Assembly: GCA_964023275.1 (NCBI GenBank)
Contig: OZ029914.1
Coordinates: forward strand, 51,538,530-51,602,529
Direction: 5' to 3'
Length of the DNA stretch: 64,000 nt
Source of the DNA: Norana najaformis
Lineage: Eukaryota > Annelida > Clitellata > Crassiclitellata > Hormogastridae
The notes below the pieces were generated by a model. It was not told the origin of the DNA, did no database searches, and worked only from the letters and a program-made list of their open reading frames with translations. A program made the position numbers and the translations under genes. Of this stretch, positions 34,925 through 46,369 are shown one piece after another (position 1 is the stretch's first letter; the number at the start of each line of letters is the position of its first letter).

Positions 34925-35254
34925 GTTCGATTGCTCCATGTACGGCGACGCTCAAGAACATCGCCGTTTATGAGGGAGATCAGAATACATTAATATATTT
35001 TCCAGCTGACCCTAACGGCGTTCAGTACACGGTTACTCCAACCGCGGATGAGATTCAAGAATACACAATAGTAAATTATGACGGCACAGTAGATCCTTCA
35101 CTGGCGGGAGACTATGCAATCAATTCGTCCGGTTTAACAATAATTAACGCAACAACAACGGCTGAAAATGGACATCCGATATCAACGGCTGGGTTGTACA
35201 AGGTACAATGCGCCGGCCAAACCGAAAGACAAGGTTTCAAAGTTCTTGTCGTGC
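34925..35254 (+). CDS. Gene 1, exon 20: Ig-like domain A4
   Basis: 110 codons, phase 1-1. It starts (S)SIAPCTATLKNIAVYEGDQ, has 'NSSGLTII' and ends 'ISTAGLYKVQCAG...FKVLVVR'. The pattern matches A2/A3 (N-terminal Cys plus F-strand Cys), but the core Trp position reads Tyr ('VQYTVTP'). It is the most diverged A domain of gene 1 and the one nearest the membrane. Confidence 0.85.
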
Positions 35255-35751
35255 GTAAGTAATTCGATTCCCTACGGCCAATCTTTTGCCGTCCTTGTGA
35301 CTCTTCATATTAGTATTTATCAACTCAGTTTTTTGAGAAATGATTTAAAGCATCGACACTTACTGTATTACGTGAGTGTCTTCGGACATTGTTCCTTTGA
35401 CATATCAGACATCTTAGTATCGACAATATTGTCGATTGAAACCAGCTCAGTAGCTCAATCTAGGTTTTATTCAGTTAAATCTATAGGTTAAACCTGAAAG
35501 GATCAATATCATTTGTGAGGCTGTAACACGTTCAACATGGCGCTATTGATCTCGTAAGGCGTATCTTTGTATGCAACTGAAGTGTATACTGTGTCGATGA
35601 GAACCATGAAAAGCGATTTGTTAAGCGACGATAAAGGCAAACGATCAAATAGTTATTAATTGCATAACTTTTATTAAACAAATTTCAATAACCAAATAAA
35701 TTACTTCGGCAAACTCAGGCATATAACTGTTAGGCTTTGTCGATGTTTCAG
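35255..35751 (+). other. Gene 1 intron between A4 and B4
   Basis: 497-bp GT-AG intron without recognised content, ending gatgtttcag. Confidence 0.5.
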
Positions 35752-36081
35752 GGCAAGGTCCAACATGTAACCCTACGTGCAGGCAGCCCAGTTCATCAAC
35801 GAGCGCTGAGTTGTCGTGCAGTGTCATTTATGCTGATAGCACTTACGATCCTATCCCTGCAGTTATGACATGGTATCGTGATGGTGTGTTCTATGCAAAT
35901 TCTACACCTACAAGAGCCAGATATGACCCATTTGTCTTCATTTCTACATCAAACATTACAGTGAATGATACCACGCAAGCGACCTACGAATGCGTTCAGA
36001 CATTTGGCGAAACAACGCTACGTCAGTCTGGTGACATTGCGACGAACGCGCCAGCGTTTAATCAGAGTTGCTCAATATCGC
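35752..36081 (+). CDS. Gene 1, exon 21: Ig-like domain B4
   Basis: 110 codons, phase 1-1. Features are 'GPTCNPTCRQ', the B-strand Cys in ELSCSVIYAD, the Trp of VMTWYRDGVFY, the F-strand 'TYECVQTF', and TNAPAFNQSCS. It is the last Ig domain found before the stalk. Its closest relative in the window is the gene 0 relic at 3111-3425, which fixes that relic as the 3' end of a sister gene. Confidence 0.85.
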
Positions 36082-37129
36082 GTGAGTTTAGAGTCAATTA
36101 ATTCCACCATTTCAAGGATTTGGTCTTGCTATAGTGAAAAAAAGTTGATTGTACTTTCAAAGATTGCGTTGAGTTTCAGTTCTGAATTCTCGTAAGGAAT
36201 TCTTCAGAAGATATCTTTTCTCACCTCATCCCGAGTTAAGTAAGATACATGGGCATAGCTCAATCACTCTACGATGTATCAGGTAACAGTAGAATTTGGT
36301 TAAAGATCACGCCTGAATTGCTTAATGAATGATTTCCTTTAATTATTAAGCTTCCTGACAAAAAGTATCATCAGTGAATTGACCACTGTCCACTAAATAA
36401 TATCATACAACTCGGAGGTCCAAACAACATAAATTCCACTTTAAAATTGTAGAGCTCTTGAAATATTCTGGCAATTAAAAATGTTTTTAACCAAGTATTT
36501 TCTCCAGTATTTTGGCATCGATCTAGTTGCTTGACATCTATTTTAAGCATGAGGATTTTTAAAATTTTATTTGGGTGTGTTCATTGTCCAAATAATTAAA
36601 TGTCTGAATGTGAAATGTTGCTCTTGCGCATTATGCTACTTTTCTTAATTGCGAGAACTTGGATTATCGCTGAGTAATTACTGCCTAGAAACTATTTGAC
36701 ATCAAAAACTTGATAATTTGTCACTAAGCATTTGTTGAAAATAAAAGACACGTGATATCTTCGTATAATTAATAGGACCGTCAAGCGCTCCGGTTATAAG
36801 ACATACATCACAGGAATGAAACTCTTATTACAGTATGACTTTCTAATTCAAGGAATTGATTTGACCCACCGCGATATATCGCCAGGCATCCTGATTGCAT
36901 TGTTGTTAGTTATCAGTATTATAAGCATGTTTAGATGTGCGTGTTATGGGCTAAGAAAAGCATGAGACACATTAAAGACAGTTTCTCGCCCTTATGCCAT
37001 AGCATAAGAGTGTTTATGGAGTATTTCAGTTATTGTAGCTTCGGAACGCTGCGAGATTTTAAAATGTCTGCATGTTCCAATTTGATTTTCAATATTTGAC
37101 AATTGCGTTTCTTTTCTAAATTTCTTTAG
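36082..37129 (+). other. Gene 1 intron before the stalk exon
   Basis: 1,048-bp intron. The first ~250 bp and the last part align with 3426-3800 of the gene 0 relic. No exon is seen. The acceptor is tttctttag. Confidence 0.55.
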
Positions 37130-37240
37130 CCTGTGCAGCCGCTGCTCAATTCCTGCAGCTTCCAGTTGTTCCAGCACCTCAAGACCCCACATCGACAACG
37201 AACTTCCAATCACAACCGGTCGCTTCTTCGACCACAAGAG
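37130..37240 (+). CDS. Gene 1, exon 22: Pro/Gln/Thr stalk
   Basis: 37 codons, phase 1-1, (P)CAAAAQFLQLPVVPAPQDP then 'TSTTNFQSQPVASSTTR', donor gtcagt. It occupies the place of a spacer but is not a simple repeat, and is likely a membrane-proximal stalk. Gene 0 keeps a broken homologue. What follows it in the transcript is not resolved: the candidate membrane exon at 43360 needs entry phase 2, so at least one exon between is missing from my model. Confidence 0.65.
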
Positions 37241-40200
37241 GTCAGTTTTGCCATCTGGTTATTCACTCCGCCATGCTGATTATATAGATACAGTGCAGGT
37301 GGTCTTTGCAACCAGTAAGTAAACATCAGTTTATTTGTCAGATTAGTGTTATTTTAGTTTGCGTTTCAGTTGAAAGATCACCCACAGCAACAAAGTTACA
37401 CTTTTTAGAGCAAATCAGGTCAATTTCACATGGTTCCATCCGATTTAGCACAATGTAGACCGATTTCAAAGCCAGAGCTTTATTAAAGCGTTGGCTGACT
37501 GTGAGGCATTATTCTGACGCAGTGAAATGCGAAACCTTTATTGCAGCACGAACTCTATGGTATACTCACCACTTAAATGAATATTGAGCGCAATCTCTAA
37601 TATGTGTTCTGTTCTGGAATTGGTTTTGAAGATTCTGCTCTGACGACTTTGGAAATTGTACTGATTGTTGTTTTCGGATGTTCGCTTTCTGACCGGTCTA
37701 GCCTTCATTGTTTGGTGTTGTCGGTTCTGTTCTAGAGGGAAGCAGTTTAGATTTAGACGCTTTCATTGGTAAATATGATTTAAACACGTCATCACTTATC
37801 ATAAGAATATCAGTTGTTTTCCTAGTATATGACTTATTATTTTGAGTGGAAGCTAAATAAAAGCAGTTGCACCAGTTGCAATCATTGTGGACGTTTTCGC
37901 TATTCACTCTCTCCCGTAACATATTAAGAGTAAAAGAAGAATTTCGTACCATAATGCAATAAACATGATTAAAACTAGCATGCTCTAAAACCTACTGAAA
38001 AAGCCCTATGACAAGAATTTCTGCACTTTTAATTATTATCAGTGGCCCTTTTGGATGTCACCTATGACACAAAATCTCGAATTTCTTGACATTGTGTTGC
38101 GAAAACGATGCATCGTATTTGTATGAGCATCTCCTAAGAAGCAGTTACGCTACATAATAGTTTCTATTTTTTGTCGGTAGGAATAGCCGTGAGAGTTTTG
38201 ATTCCTACAGTGCATGGGATTACAGTTTGGAAAGAAGACAGAGACTCCAAATGCCAATAAATCGTTCTTGGATGTTATCTTCCAATTCCTTTAATTCGCA
38301 TGAAATGCCGTACGACTTTCGCTTCCCTCGAACAGATCTTCGGCTGAAATTTCGTTACACGCGTCCTTGGGTTTAGGCAGAACAAGAGCACTAACGACTA
38401 ACACTAAACAGAACAAATGTTCTTCTGAGATTTTTGCACATTAGCTTAGAACATCGTCTTTAACGCGGGTCTGTAGATATATAAGGTTAAAGCTTGAAAC
38501 CTCAGCTTCCACTTATAGCAGATGAATTTAATAACGCATTGTGCTGAATAATAAATAATAAATTCTAAGGATAATAATTTTTTTAAAGTTATTCTGTTAA
38601 GCCTAAATGATTGTCTGCTCACAGAAACTTGAAGCCACCAAAAGAGACATGGTATACGAGAAAGGTGATATAGTTGCATATGGTTTTGTATCGTTGGCCG
38701 ACATTGCCAGTTTTATTAACCATAATCCGACACTTTAATGATAATCAGGATATTCTTTGTTGATTTGTTTGAACATCTGTTTTACAGCCAGCTTTCTTGA
38801 TTAATAAAGACTCGACATTTGCACACGTATTTTATCAGTTCCACGTTCAAGCCTAGCTTTTAACAGAGGCTTATTTATCAGAAATAACTTTACAGCAGCC
38901 TACAGTCGGACTCCACGTAGACCACATCAGACACAAATTGCGACCATAATAATAGTTCAATTTAGAAGAAGTTAATTTAAAACTGATTTACCCAAGACAG
39001 ATGAATTAAACGTAGCAGCAAGCTGTAGAAAGAAGATTTATTTCATGAACACAGTGGCCTTTAAACAGGTAAAGATCACACAGCTTCTGGATTTAACGTG
39101 TCTTTTCGTGGCTTTAACGGTTATAAAATTCACATTTATTTTCCTAAAACTTGTAATTATACCTTTATTATTAGATTCTTAACATAGCTGTGTGAATTAT
39201 ATCTGCATTCTCATCCAAAAGCCATAGACCTAGGACTATAGGTACTTTATTATTTAACGTGTAACTTACTAGAATATAATTTTTCTCTTGTCTGGTTGGA
39301 TGAACATAGCACAATTAGTGGCACCCATTAAACGAGAATTTCAGTGATGATTTGTGATCTGACAACCGTGGACATCACGTGTGAATGGATCTGCAAACAA
39401 TGGCATGACTTGTTCGCTCGACGCCCAAATTAATGTTTTTTAATCAAAAGAGCGAACAGTGTTGACGAAATCCTTTGGCGTTTCAGTGCGAGTCTTTCGG
39501 ATGCATTTCACGCATGCAAAGTAATGCAACGAGCATAATCGAGGAAGAACTGTTTCAACGGTATCCCTTTCATTCAAATTTTGTGGGTTTAAGCGGGTTT
39601 CACTGTGCTTGGACCTTGAAATAGTCATTTAAGCAAGCATAATTTGACATATACGATGCCTTTTGAGTCCATATTCAGCATGCTACTAGTCCTTTTAGAC
39701 GCTAAGGCAGCCTTTGAGGTGGTGGTGTATAATCATGGATCATCATATGTTACACACATGCACACACATACACATATATATTTATTTATTTATACCATAG
39801 GATTATGCGGATCTCTAATAGCGTTCCATTTATTGTCTGTGAAATAAAATTCGCCATCCGGGATCTTAGTGTAGTACTAAATGAAAAAGTTTAAGTCTAT
39901 AAATGGTCGTTCATGCCAATGCTTTCGGCAAATTCTGGGTCACGTTTCTCTTTGTTTCAATATGAATCGATAGCCAACCAACTTGGCGTTTCAAAGCTGC
40001 AATCTCTATGTAATGAGTTAAAATAAAATATAGAGTCCATTGTCAGCTTTGTCTAATGCCGCACTCAACGATAGAGACTGACTGTGGATGTGATGATTGA
40101 ACCAAATATATCGAAGTTTTCTTTCAGAATGGCTGTACGAATAAAGTCGAAGGCACATTGCTTACCAGGGAATGAGTAAATGAGGTCACGAGCCTCAGTC

Positions 40201-42100
40201 AGAGTTGGTGATTCCTCGCTCAGTCGATGGACACTGGCGTGTTAACAATTGCACTACTTACTTACTTGGACTAGGCTGAGAAGCAGTGAAGAAAATTTAG
40301 GGTATGAGAGGCTATCGGAGGAAGGAACGTTGGAAAACGTGAGTCTTAGAGTCTTGATGTTATCAGGAAAGAAGGGTAAGATCCTGTCGGCAACAGACGA
40401 ATGTATTGAAGGGTGACGGTAAGTTATGCCCTGCATATAAATATCAAGGAGTTTTGTGTGGTGTCGGCACATTTGAAACCCGAGAGCTCGATGGCTTTTT
40501 TAGCCTTAGGCTGTGTGTTATTGTCATAAACTGAAATGTCAATAGCGAACCAAAAAAATTCCTACCAGTTACAGTCAAGACCATCTATAAGAGAATCCCG
40601 GTAGATGGCCGTTCCCTTCCCTGAGGTCCCCCCAAACAACGAGTGAGACTCACAGTTCCGGAGACCGAAAAAACGAGTTTCCGTCGTGATGAGCGGACGC
40701 CGGGTGGCAGAGATGTTCTGACTCCCCTTGCGTCTCTCTGAGTAAGGGTCTGGTTCCTCGTTTATTTGGTTTTTAACCCCGTTTGAGGATGTGGGGCGAG
40801 TTCTGGAAAAGCCTTCTCGTCTGCACTGTAGGCGTCGTCCTTCCAGAGGGCTCTTACATCAAGGTGGCGACCAGCGACATCACCAACTGGAATTCGACAG
40901 CTTCGAGCTCTAAAGTCCTCGACTCACCACATTCGACTTCCTCCAACACCCACTTCGTCGTAGTTTTGTCCTACCGCTCGTCCAGCGACCTACAGGACGA
41001 GTATTACCTGCCCCGTTGTCCGGTGACCATCAACGACTTTCTTCACTGAAGTCTGTGAACGGATTCTCCTGTTTGAAAGAACCGTTCCCCTTAAATCATT
41101 GTCTAGACGACGACGACAACGCCTCGTGACCTTTACCATCCGTCTTGGACCTCACGGCCACCGATGACCAACGACCCAACAAATTTATCACAAGTCATCT
41201 CTAGTCCAGTCACCTAAACATCGAAATATAAGCCTATACTTCTGAATATATAGATATATAGATAACGCCCTATTTCCTTTAACTATAACTACACGGGCAA
41301 ATCGTGTCACCAGACGAGAAAAGTAGGTGGACTTTGTCTACAGGATGAAATATTCGCATAATACTTTGGGTTTTAGTCACCTCAAAACTGCAGACGGGTT
41401 GAGACAAACACTTATTAACTAACTAACTTACTGAAATATTCAAACGTCGCTCGGCTAATCTCCGAAAAATAACTACCCCAGGAAAAACATCAGTGATTAA
41501 TTTTACTAAGCAAGTGTCACATTCCAATATATACATATATATACGTCCACTATATATATATATATATACGTCCACTGAAGAAGAGACCTTTCTCTATTGT
41601 GCGTTTATGTATTAGCCTGTAGATATTCTTTTCAGTACGTCTAACTCCAGCAAACTGGAACTGTTCAATGTTCAATCCCGTTGCTTTGTAATGACTGCGA
41701 ATTAAAATTTGTGGGACGCAATCTTCTGAAGCTAAAGACGCATAGCAGGCTTTAACTGTTAAGCGTTTCTATAGTGTATCATCAGCTTACGTCTGAGGTG
41801 TAAACTGCTGATCTTAAGGATAATAATCCTACATTTGACGTTAGGCTAACTCAGTTGCTTTCACTTTGCTAACCCTAACCCTAACCCTATTTCAACAGAA
41901 AAGGCAAGTACCAGCTTGTCAATTCCAGCTCGAGGTGACAGCAACTTTAAAACTATTTATTCAAACCCGTCGTTTTTGCGGTGTATGCTAACAGTCATTT
42001 AACAATGCAAAATGTTTTTGGATATCTGAAAAAGAGTGCGAGGACTTTTCATTGTGCCTCTCAGACCTGAAAACGCTTATAGCGTCACTTTAGAAATGTT
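37241..42100 (+). other. Gene 1 3' region, long intron or intergenic
   Basis: No exon could be supported. 38380-39130 resembles the tail of the gene 0 relic (3930-4620). 40600-41170 is a GC-richer block described separately. A telomere-like ctaaccctaaccctaaccct lies at 41870-41889. AT repeats occur at 41530-41570. Confidence 0.45.
40600..41170. other. GC-richer block with an 88-codon open frame (40783-41049, +)
   Basis: Base composition shifts from the AT-rich surroundings to clearly higher GC. An open frame (GEFWKSLLVCTVGVVLPEG..., ending TGA at 41047-41049) runs through it. I recognise no domain. It could be part of a foreign or mobile element, or a decayed exon. Coding status is unproven. 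Confidence 0.3.
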
Positions 42101-42159
42101 CAAGCATCAAATGGGGATCGCTGGCAACAGGAGTCAACACGCATGTTGCAATCCGAACT

Positions 42160-42300
42160 GAATCCGGTCGATACTCAATAATATTGTTCTCTACAGAGAA
42201 AACGAAGCAGCAATCCACAACAAAGGCTCATGACCTCGCTTAAATGAAATCCTACAGAGATAAATTTAGCCTTAAGTTAGTTGTCTACCGTAAGTCTTAA
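42160..42300 (+). pseudogene. Relic type-A Ig exon, 3' half
   Basis: Frames around here recover 'ESGRYSIILFSTEKT' and, at the end, 'LKLVVYR' followed by gtaagt. This matches the order SGLIIR...TEN...AKLLVVR plus donor of type-A exons. Stops and frameshifts are present. Confidence 0.5.
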
Positions 42301-42409
42301 AACTACTTCTTTTCTTGATATCATGTATGCAGACAAAGTGACAAAACAATAACATTTACGCTTCAGTGTTGACCTAGTTGATGTCACGAAGCATAACATA
42401 CGCCGTTCA

Positions 42410-42615
42410 TAAACTTTCACCCAAGTAAACCCATTACAATAATGACAGCAGATGGTCAGGTCATCAGTAACGACACGGTCCTACTAAGCAAATATGCTTT
42501 CGTCGCTACATCGACCACAGTAATAACGACTATAGTTCCTATTAGTGTAAATCAGTTTTTCCACACCGACTGATATTTCGCTTAAATACATTGCAATCAA
42601 TAATCCATATTGAAG
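42410..42615 (+). pseudogene. Relic type-B Ig exon
   Basis: Translation gives 'PITIMTADGQVISNDTVL', 'KYAFVATSTT' and, after a frameshift, 'FSTPTDISLKYIAINNPY'. These align with B3 (PIPAVMTWIVNGAYYTTDTP, GYVFVATSTIT, FGAPTDIQFQYIANNAPEF). It is broken and lacks the core Trp and F-strand Cys. With the relic at 42160 it forms a dead A-B pair beyond the last live one. Confidence 0.6.
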
Positions 42616-43359
42616 AAGTTTTCTGTCACTTCAGTTTGATCCACCTAACTAACGATAGAATAAATGTCTAAGGCCATTTAAGTATATTTATGCAGCGCAT
42701 TATAGTAACTCCCAAAGAATTAAGGATCATTCTTTGAATTAATCCACTTTAGATGTACATGCAAAACACTAAGGGGTCTAAGTTGAGATCTGAACCACCA
42801 ACCATTTTGCATACTTAGGTCAGAATGCAAATCCATACACAGAGTGGGGTCAAACGAGCCATATTCACATGGTTTGGCCAAAGAGTTTTACCAGTAGGTG
42901 AGCCAAAGAAATTAAGAGAGACCTCCACGGGTTCTCTGATCGCTTCCAAACTTCTTAGAACAGAGATAGGAGAGTTGCATTGACACTCTGGACTGACGAC
43001 AGCCGAAAGCAGCGTTGGCTGCACAGTGTACCCGGTTACTCTCACCGATTGGCACTTTTCGGGCTAATGGTAGAATGCACCGCACCTGAATATTCCTCAT
43101 TTTCCTCATGCTTCCATATATCTTGGGCAGGTCAGGCATTCACCAAAATATAAAGAACGAAGATCTCTCCTTTGCAGACGGTCAACTCCAGAGACCTTGG
43201 AATGCCACTGCATCACAGAATCCAACCTTTCTTGTTTATGACATTTGCGCCAGATGCTTCTATACTGACAGCAACTGGTGTTGAATGTTATGTCGTGAGA
43301 CACAATTCAGACCATCCTACTTTTCCTCAGTGAAACTAAATTCTGACTTTTTGACACAG

Positions 43360-43509
43360 GTGCCGGGACTGTAAAGTCGGTCTGTTGAAGCCAGAGATTA
43401 TACTCGATGCCATCTTAACATGCCTTCTGGCGGCCACTGCTGTCCTCGGCTTCTGCTGCTGGTGCCTTGCATACTTCTGCCCTCTATACTTAACAGACAC
43501 AAGACCTCG
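43360..43509 (+). CDS. Candidate transmembrane exon of gene 1
   Basis: Acceptor tttttgacacag and donor ggtaaat enclose 150 nt that are open only in phase 2 (one base to finish a codon, then 49 codons). The product is CRDCKVGLLKPEIILDAI followed by a 20-plus-residue hydrophobic stretch (LTCLLAATAVLGFCCWCLAY) and FCPLYLTDTRPR, a good single-pass helix flanked by Cys residues that could be palmitoylated. The stalk exon ends in phase 1, so a linking exon (phase 1 to 2) is required or this belongs to another transcript. No cytoplasmic exon was found before the transposon at 44252. Confidence 0.45.
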
Positions 43510-43611
43510 GTAAATTCTCATTCTGTCTAAGCAGATTTCTAAGACGCTTTGTTTAGTTTTCAAGCAGATATAATTACAAAAGATTCATAATTACAGCATT
43601 CCATTCACTAC

Positions 43612-43960
43612 TTTAATCTAATCTAATCTAATGACTTCTATAGCGCAGTTATCCTAATGCCCAAGGCATCAGTCGACGGTCGTTTCAAGTGATAATCATA
43701 ATCCATTGGAGAAGCCATGTCGAATTTCTATAAGTCAGAGAAACCAGAAGCTATTGTAAGGTGGTAAACAAGTTTTAAAAGGTGAATTTTTAGATATTAA
43801 TGATATAAAAAGAACTGACAAAATGAACTGAACAGGGCAGTGAATTTGAAGGATTTAGACCAGCGCTCCAGAAGGCCCGAAACCCCAACACTGTGCGGGT
43901 ACTGTACACAGCAAGAGTCATTATAACATTTGTCACTAAAATATTTAAATACTGTAATAT
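43612..43960 (-). mobile_element. LINE 3'-end remnant with ATTAG-repeat tail
   Basis: On the - strand this is the degraded ORF2 end ('VGVSGLLERWSKS', a variant of the WNSLP motif) followed by the element's 3' region and an (ATTAG)n tail, seen on + as ctaatctaatctaat at 43616-43630. It aligns with 50225-50710 and in part with 53063-53150. Confidence 0.55.
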
Positions 43961-44251
43961 ATTGTGATTTATAATATATTTTAAAATCCTCTGTTAAACA
44001 GAACGTAAACAAGAGATCATGTGTCAGAAGCACCTGCTTCAATCAAGACATGCATTTCTCATTGCTTCCGCGCGTGGTGCAATTCCGCAATTTCGAAAGA
44101 GTGCCATGTTTTGTGAAAGCCGTATGCACAGAAGTACATTTCTTTACGTCAACTATGCTCAATCCCTTCCTATAATTTAGGTGCCAGGCGTGTCATGATT
44201 TGAGCCAACCCGATATTTAAATGGAATTAATTTCATGAGTGATATGGGTCT

Positions 44252-46236
44252 GGGTGGTCCTTAAAAGTGAAAGTTGGAAACTTGGAAGTCTTACCCCTTT
44301 GTGTTGTTGCTTGTGTTAAGAAAAAAATTTTATAATTTTTTGGGGCTGATTGGATATTTTAAAAGGGTGCCACAAGCTGCTAGTTCTAATTAACTGTGGA
44401 ATGTACGTGTAAGTAAAATTCGCATTCACCGTTAACGTAATTTCTTCAGCAAGAAGTCATATACCTTGTAAGATATACTGCTATTAATAGGTAATAAGTT
44501 ATTTATTATAACAAGAAACTGTAAACTCCCTAACTGACTACATACAAAATAGATTTAAAAGAAATTCGTGCTGTAACACAATACGCAGTCTGCTGAGAGA
44601 TTTACAACCAAAAACTCATTGATATTTGCTACAGTCGTGAGTTCATAGTTATTGTTTGCTTCGGTGCATTTGGATACTTTTGCCGATGTTGTTCCACTAA
44701 CTGTAGTAGGAACTGTTTTTGGTCCTCATTCTTTGTGAGAATACTGTTGAAATTCTGCATCAGCACAACTCCACTTTCTGCACAGTCGTGGACGACCTTC
44801 ATTGTTCGAACAAACTCTATGGCGCCTTGGTAGTCAGGCCCTTTTCACATTCGAGTGGATCAACTAACAGAAACTCTGTTGGAAGATTCAACCCTTCAAA
44901 GAAACGGCTTGAAGATTTGGTTACGAAGTTAGAAACAGTCTTTTCGCAGATAGATGTTGCAGCACCCTCAAGAGTTATCCGTTTCGGAGGGTGCTCTGAA
45001 CCTTCTTTTTCCAAGGCCTTCACCATCTCGCGCTTGACTGAAACACAGATGTCAGGGTCAAAAACTGACAGCGATATAAGCGTTTCACTCAGGTACCAAA
45101 GGTGTCTTGAAAAAGCACTGCTAGTCGCTTTGGAGATAGCTTTGTCTCCATAATTAAGAAGCTTGGTGATGAAGGCCAAGTCGTTGGCAGGAGCTGCTGC
45201 TGCAAGCACAGCCAGAAACCAGTAGCGGACATAAACCTTGACTGCAAACATAGCAAATCTCTGAATACCAGCTTGCTCACGTTTACTCATGACAAACTGT
45301 GCTTGAAATAGATTTATTTTGATTGCATAGATTACACGAGCCATCCACCTAGCTCGATGGAGTGCTCCTGGCTGCATGAACCGGATTCCTCTTGCAGGGA
45401 TGCCACCAAGGTAGATGATTGTCAGTTCTAACAGCTCCCGATAGTCCTCACGTGCCTGTATCAACTGCTTTTTGCAAAACACTATAATATCTCCATTGGC
45501 TGCCACGCAATCACCAAGAGCTGTGTACTGTTCATTGTCTATAAATTGCCATTGTTGCTTAAACAGCAGAATGTTAGGACCAGTTGACTGCATGTCACAT
45601 GCATCAAAAGCCTTTCCTGCAACAATTTCCATTATGTGATGGTGGCATGCAAGGTCAAGTAAGTTTCTCCCTATCTTTGACTCGATGAGTGTACAAGCTC
45701 CAAGACTAATGCATGTTGCTACAGGTTGTATCAAATGACATTGCCTGAACGTGTTCTTTGATGTTCCAGTCTTCCAAACAGTCAACCACTGCTTCTGCCA
45801 TTGCCTCACTTGTTCGGCTGGCAGCTTGGGAACACCAAGCAGTTTTGTTATCCAGCTCCAGAAATAATCACTGGTAACCTTTCAACTTTGTCGCCTCTAG
45901 ATAATTCAGATAAAATGTTACCGACCCAGTGGACCGTTAGTGGAATCTGATGATTGAACGATTGTTTAATGTTGGATGCAATGCGCCTCCTTGTGCTTAT
46001 AAATTAACTTCAAACTATTAACTAACATCAGTTACCTGTTTTCCATCCGCAAGGGACTATGTCAACTTGCTGCAGAGTGCAACAGGAACTTCATGATCAG
46101 TGTGGCACCTCTTAATCATGTCATAACATTAAACTTTTCTCAGTTTCAGTTCTTTTTTTATAACATAAAACAATATTCAGGGGTAAGAAATTTAAAAGGT
46201 GCCCATTAATTTTTTCATGCCATATAAGGACCACCC
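44252..46236 (-). mobile_element. DNA transposon with terminal inverted repeats
   Basis: The left end starts gggtggtccttaaaag. The right end, read in reverse, starts gggtggtccttatatg, so at least 12 bases (GGGTGGTCCTTA) form terminal inverted repeats. 'tcttacccc' also recurs near both ends in inverted orientation. 'atatgggt' lies just outside each end and may be the target duplication, though spacing is not exact. The 1,985-bp element carries one transposase-like frame on the - strand. It sits between the gene 1 membrane exon and the gene 2 flank. Confidence 0.7.
44817..45809 (-). pseudogene. Transposase-like protein, frameshifted near its C-terminus
   Basis: 330 codons are open from an ATG at 45809. 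Recognisable segments are LLDLACHHHIMEIVAG near residue 55, 'YRELLELTIIYLGG' near 125, 'GALHRARWMARVIYAIKI' near 150, and 'FSRHLWYLSETLISLSVFD' near 238. These match a family of uncharacterised, transposon-borne proteins I recall from arthropod, cnidarian and mollusc genomes; I cannot name its superfamily. Past a one-base slip near 44838 the expected C-terminal continues in another frame ('FVRTMKVVHDCAESGV', 'EDQKQFLLQLVEQHR') to about 44640. The frame also extends upstream of the ATG ('FWSWITKLLGVPKLPAEQ'), so the real start may be earlier or spliced. The + strand frame over the same bases is a shadow. Confidence 0.65.
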
Positions 46237-46369
46237 TAATATGGGTGTGTTACTTCTTAGAGAGGTTTGCCTGCAAACCCGTCTAGTTTCGGAGAGTTGG
46301 AAGTCAGCCTAAAAGCCCCTCCAATTATGTAGATAAGTTATATACAGCGAGGGCGTGAACGTGTAGATA

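Noticed and set aside
42815-43303. Overlapping - strand frames of 65-76 codons
   Set aside because: I looked for LINE reverse transcriptase motifs here and found none convincing; no feature is called.
44635-44833. Candidate last exon with a hydrophobic 'FIVIVCFGAFGYFCRCC' frame in matching phase 2
   Set aside because: It lies inside the DNA transposon and is antisense to the transposase C-terminus, so the phase match with the membrane exon is probably chance.
44719-45153. 144-codon + strand frame
   Set aside because: Overlaps the transposase-like gene on the other strand and shows no domain; treated as a shadow.
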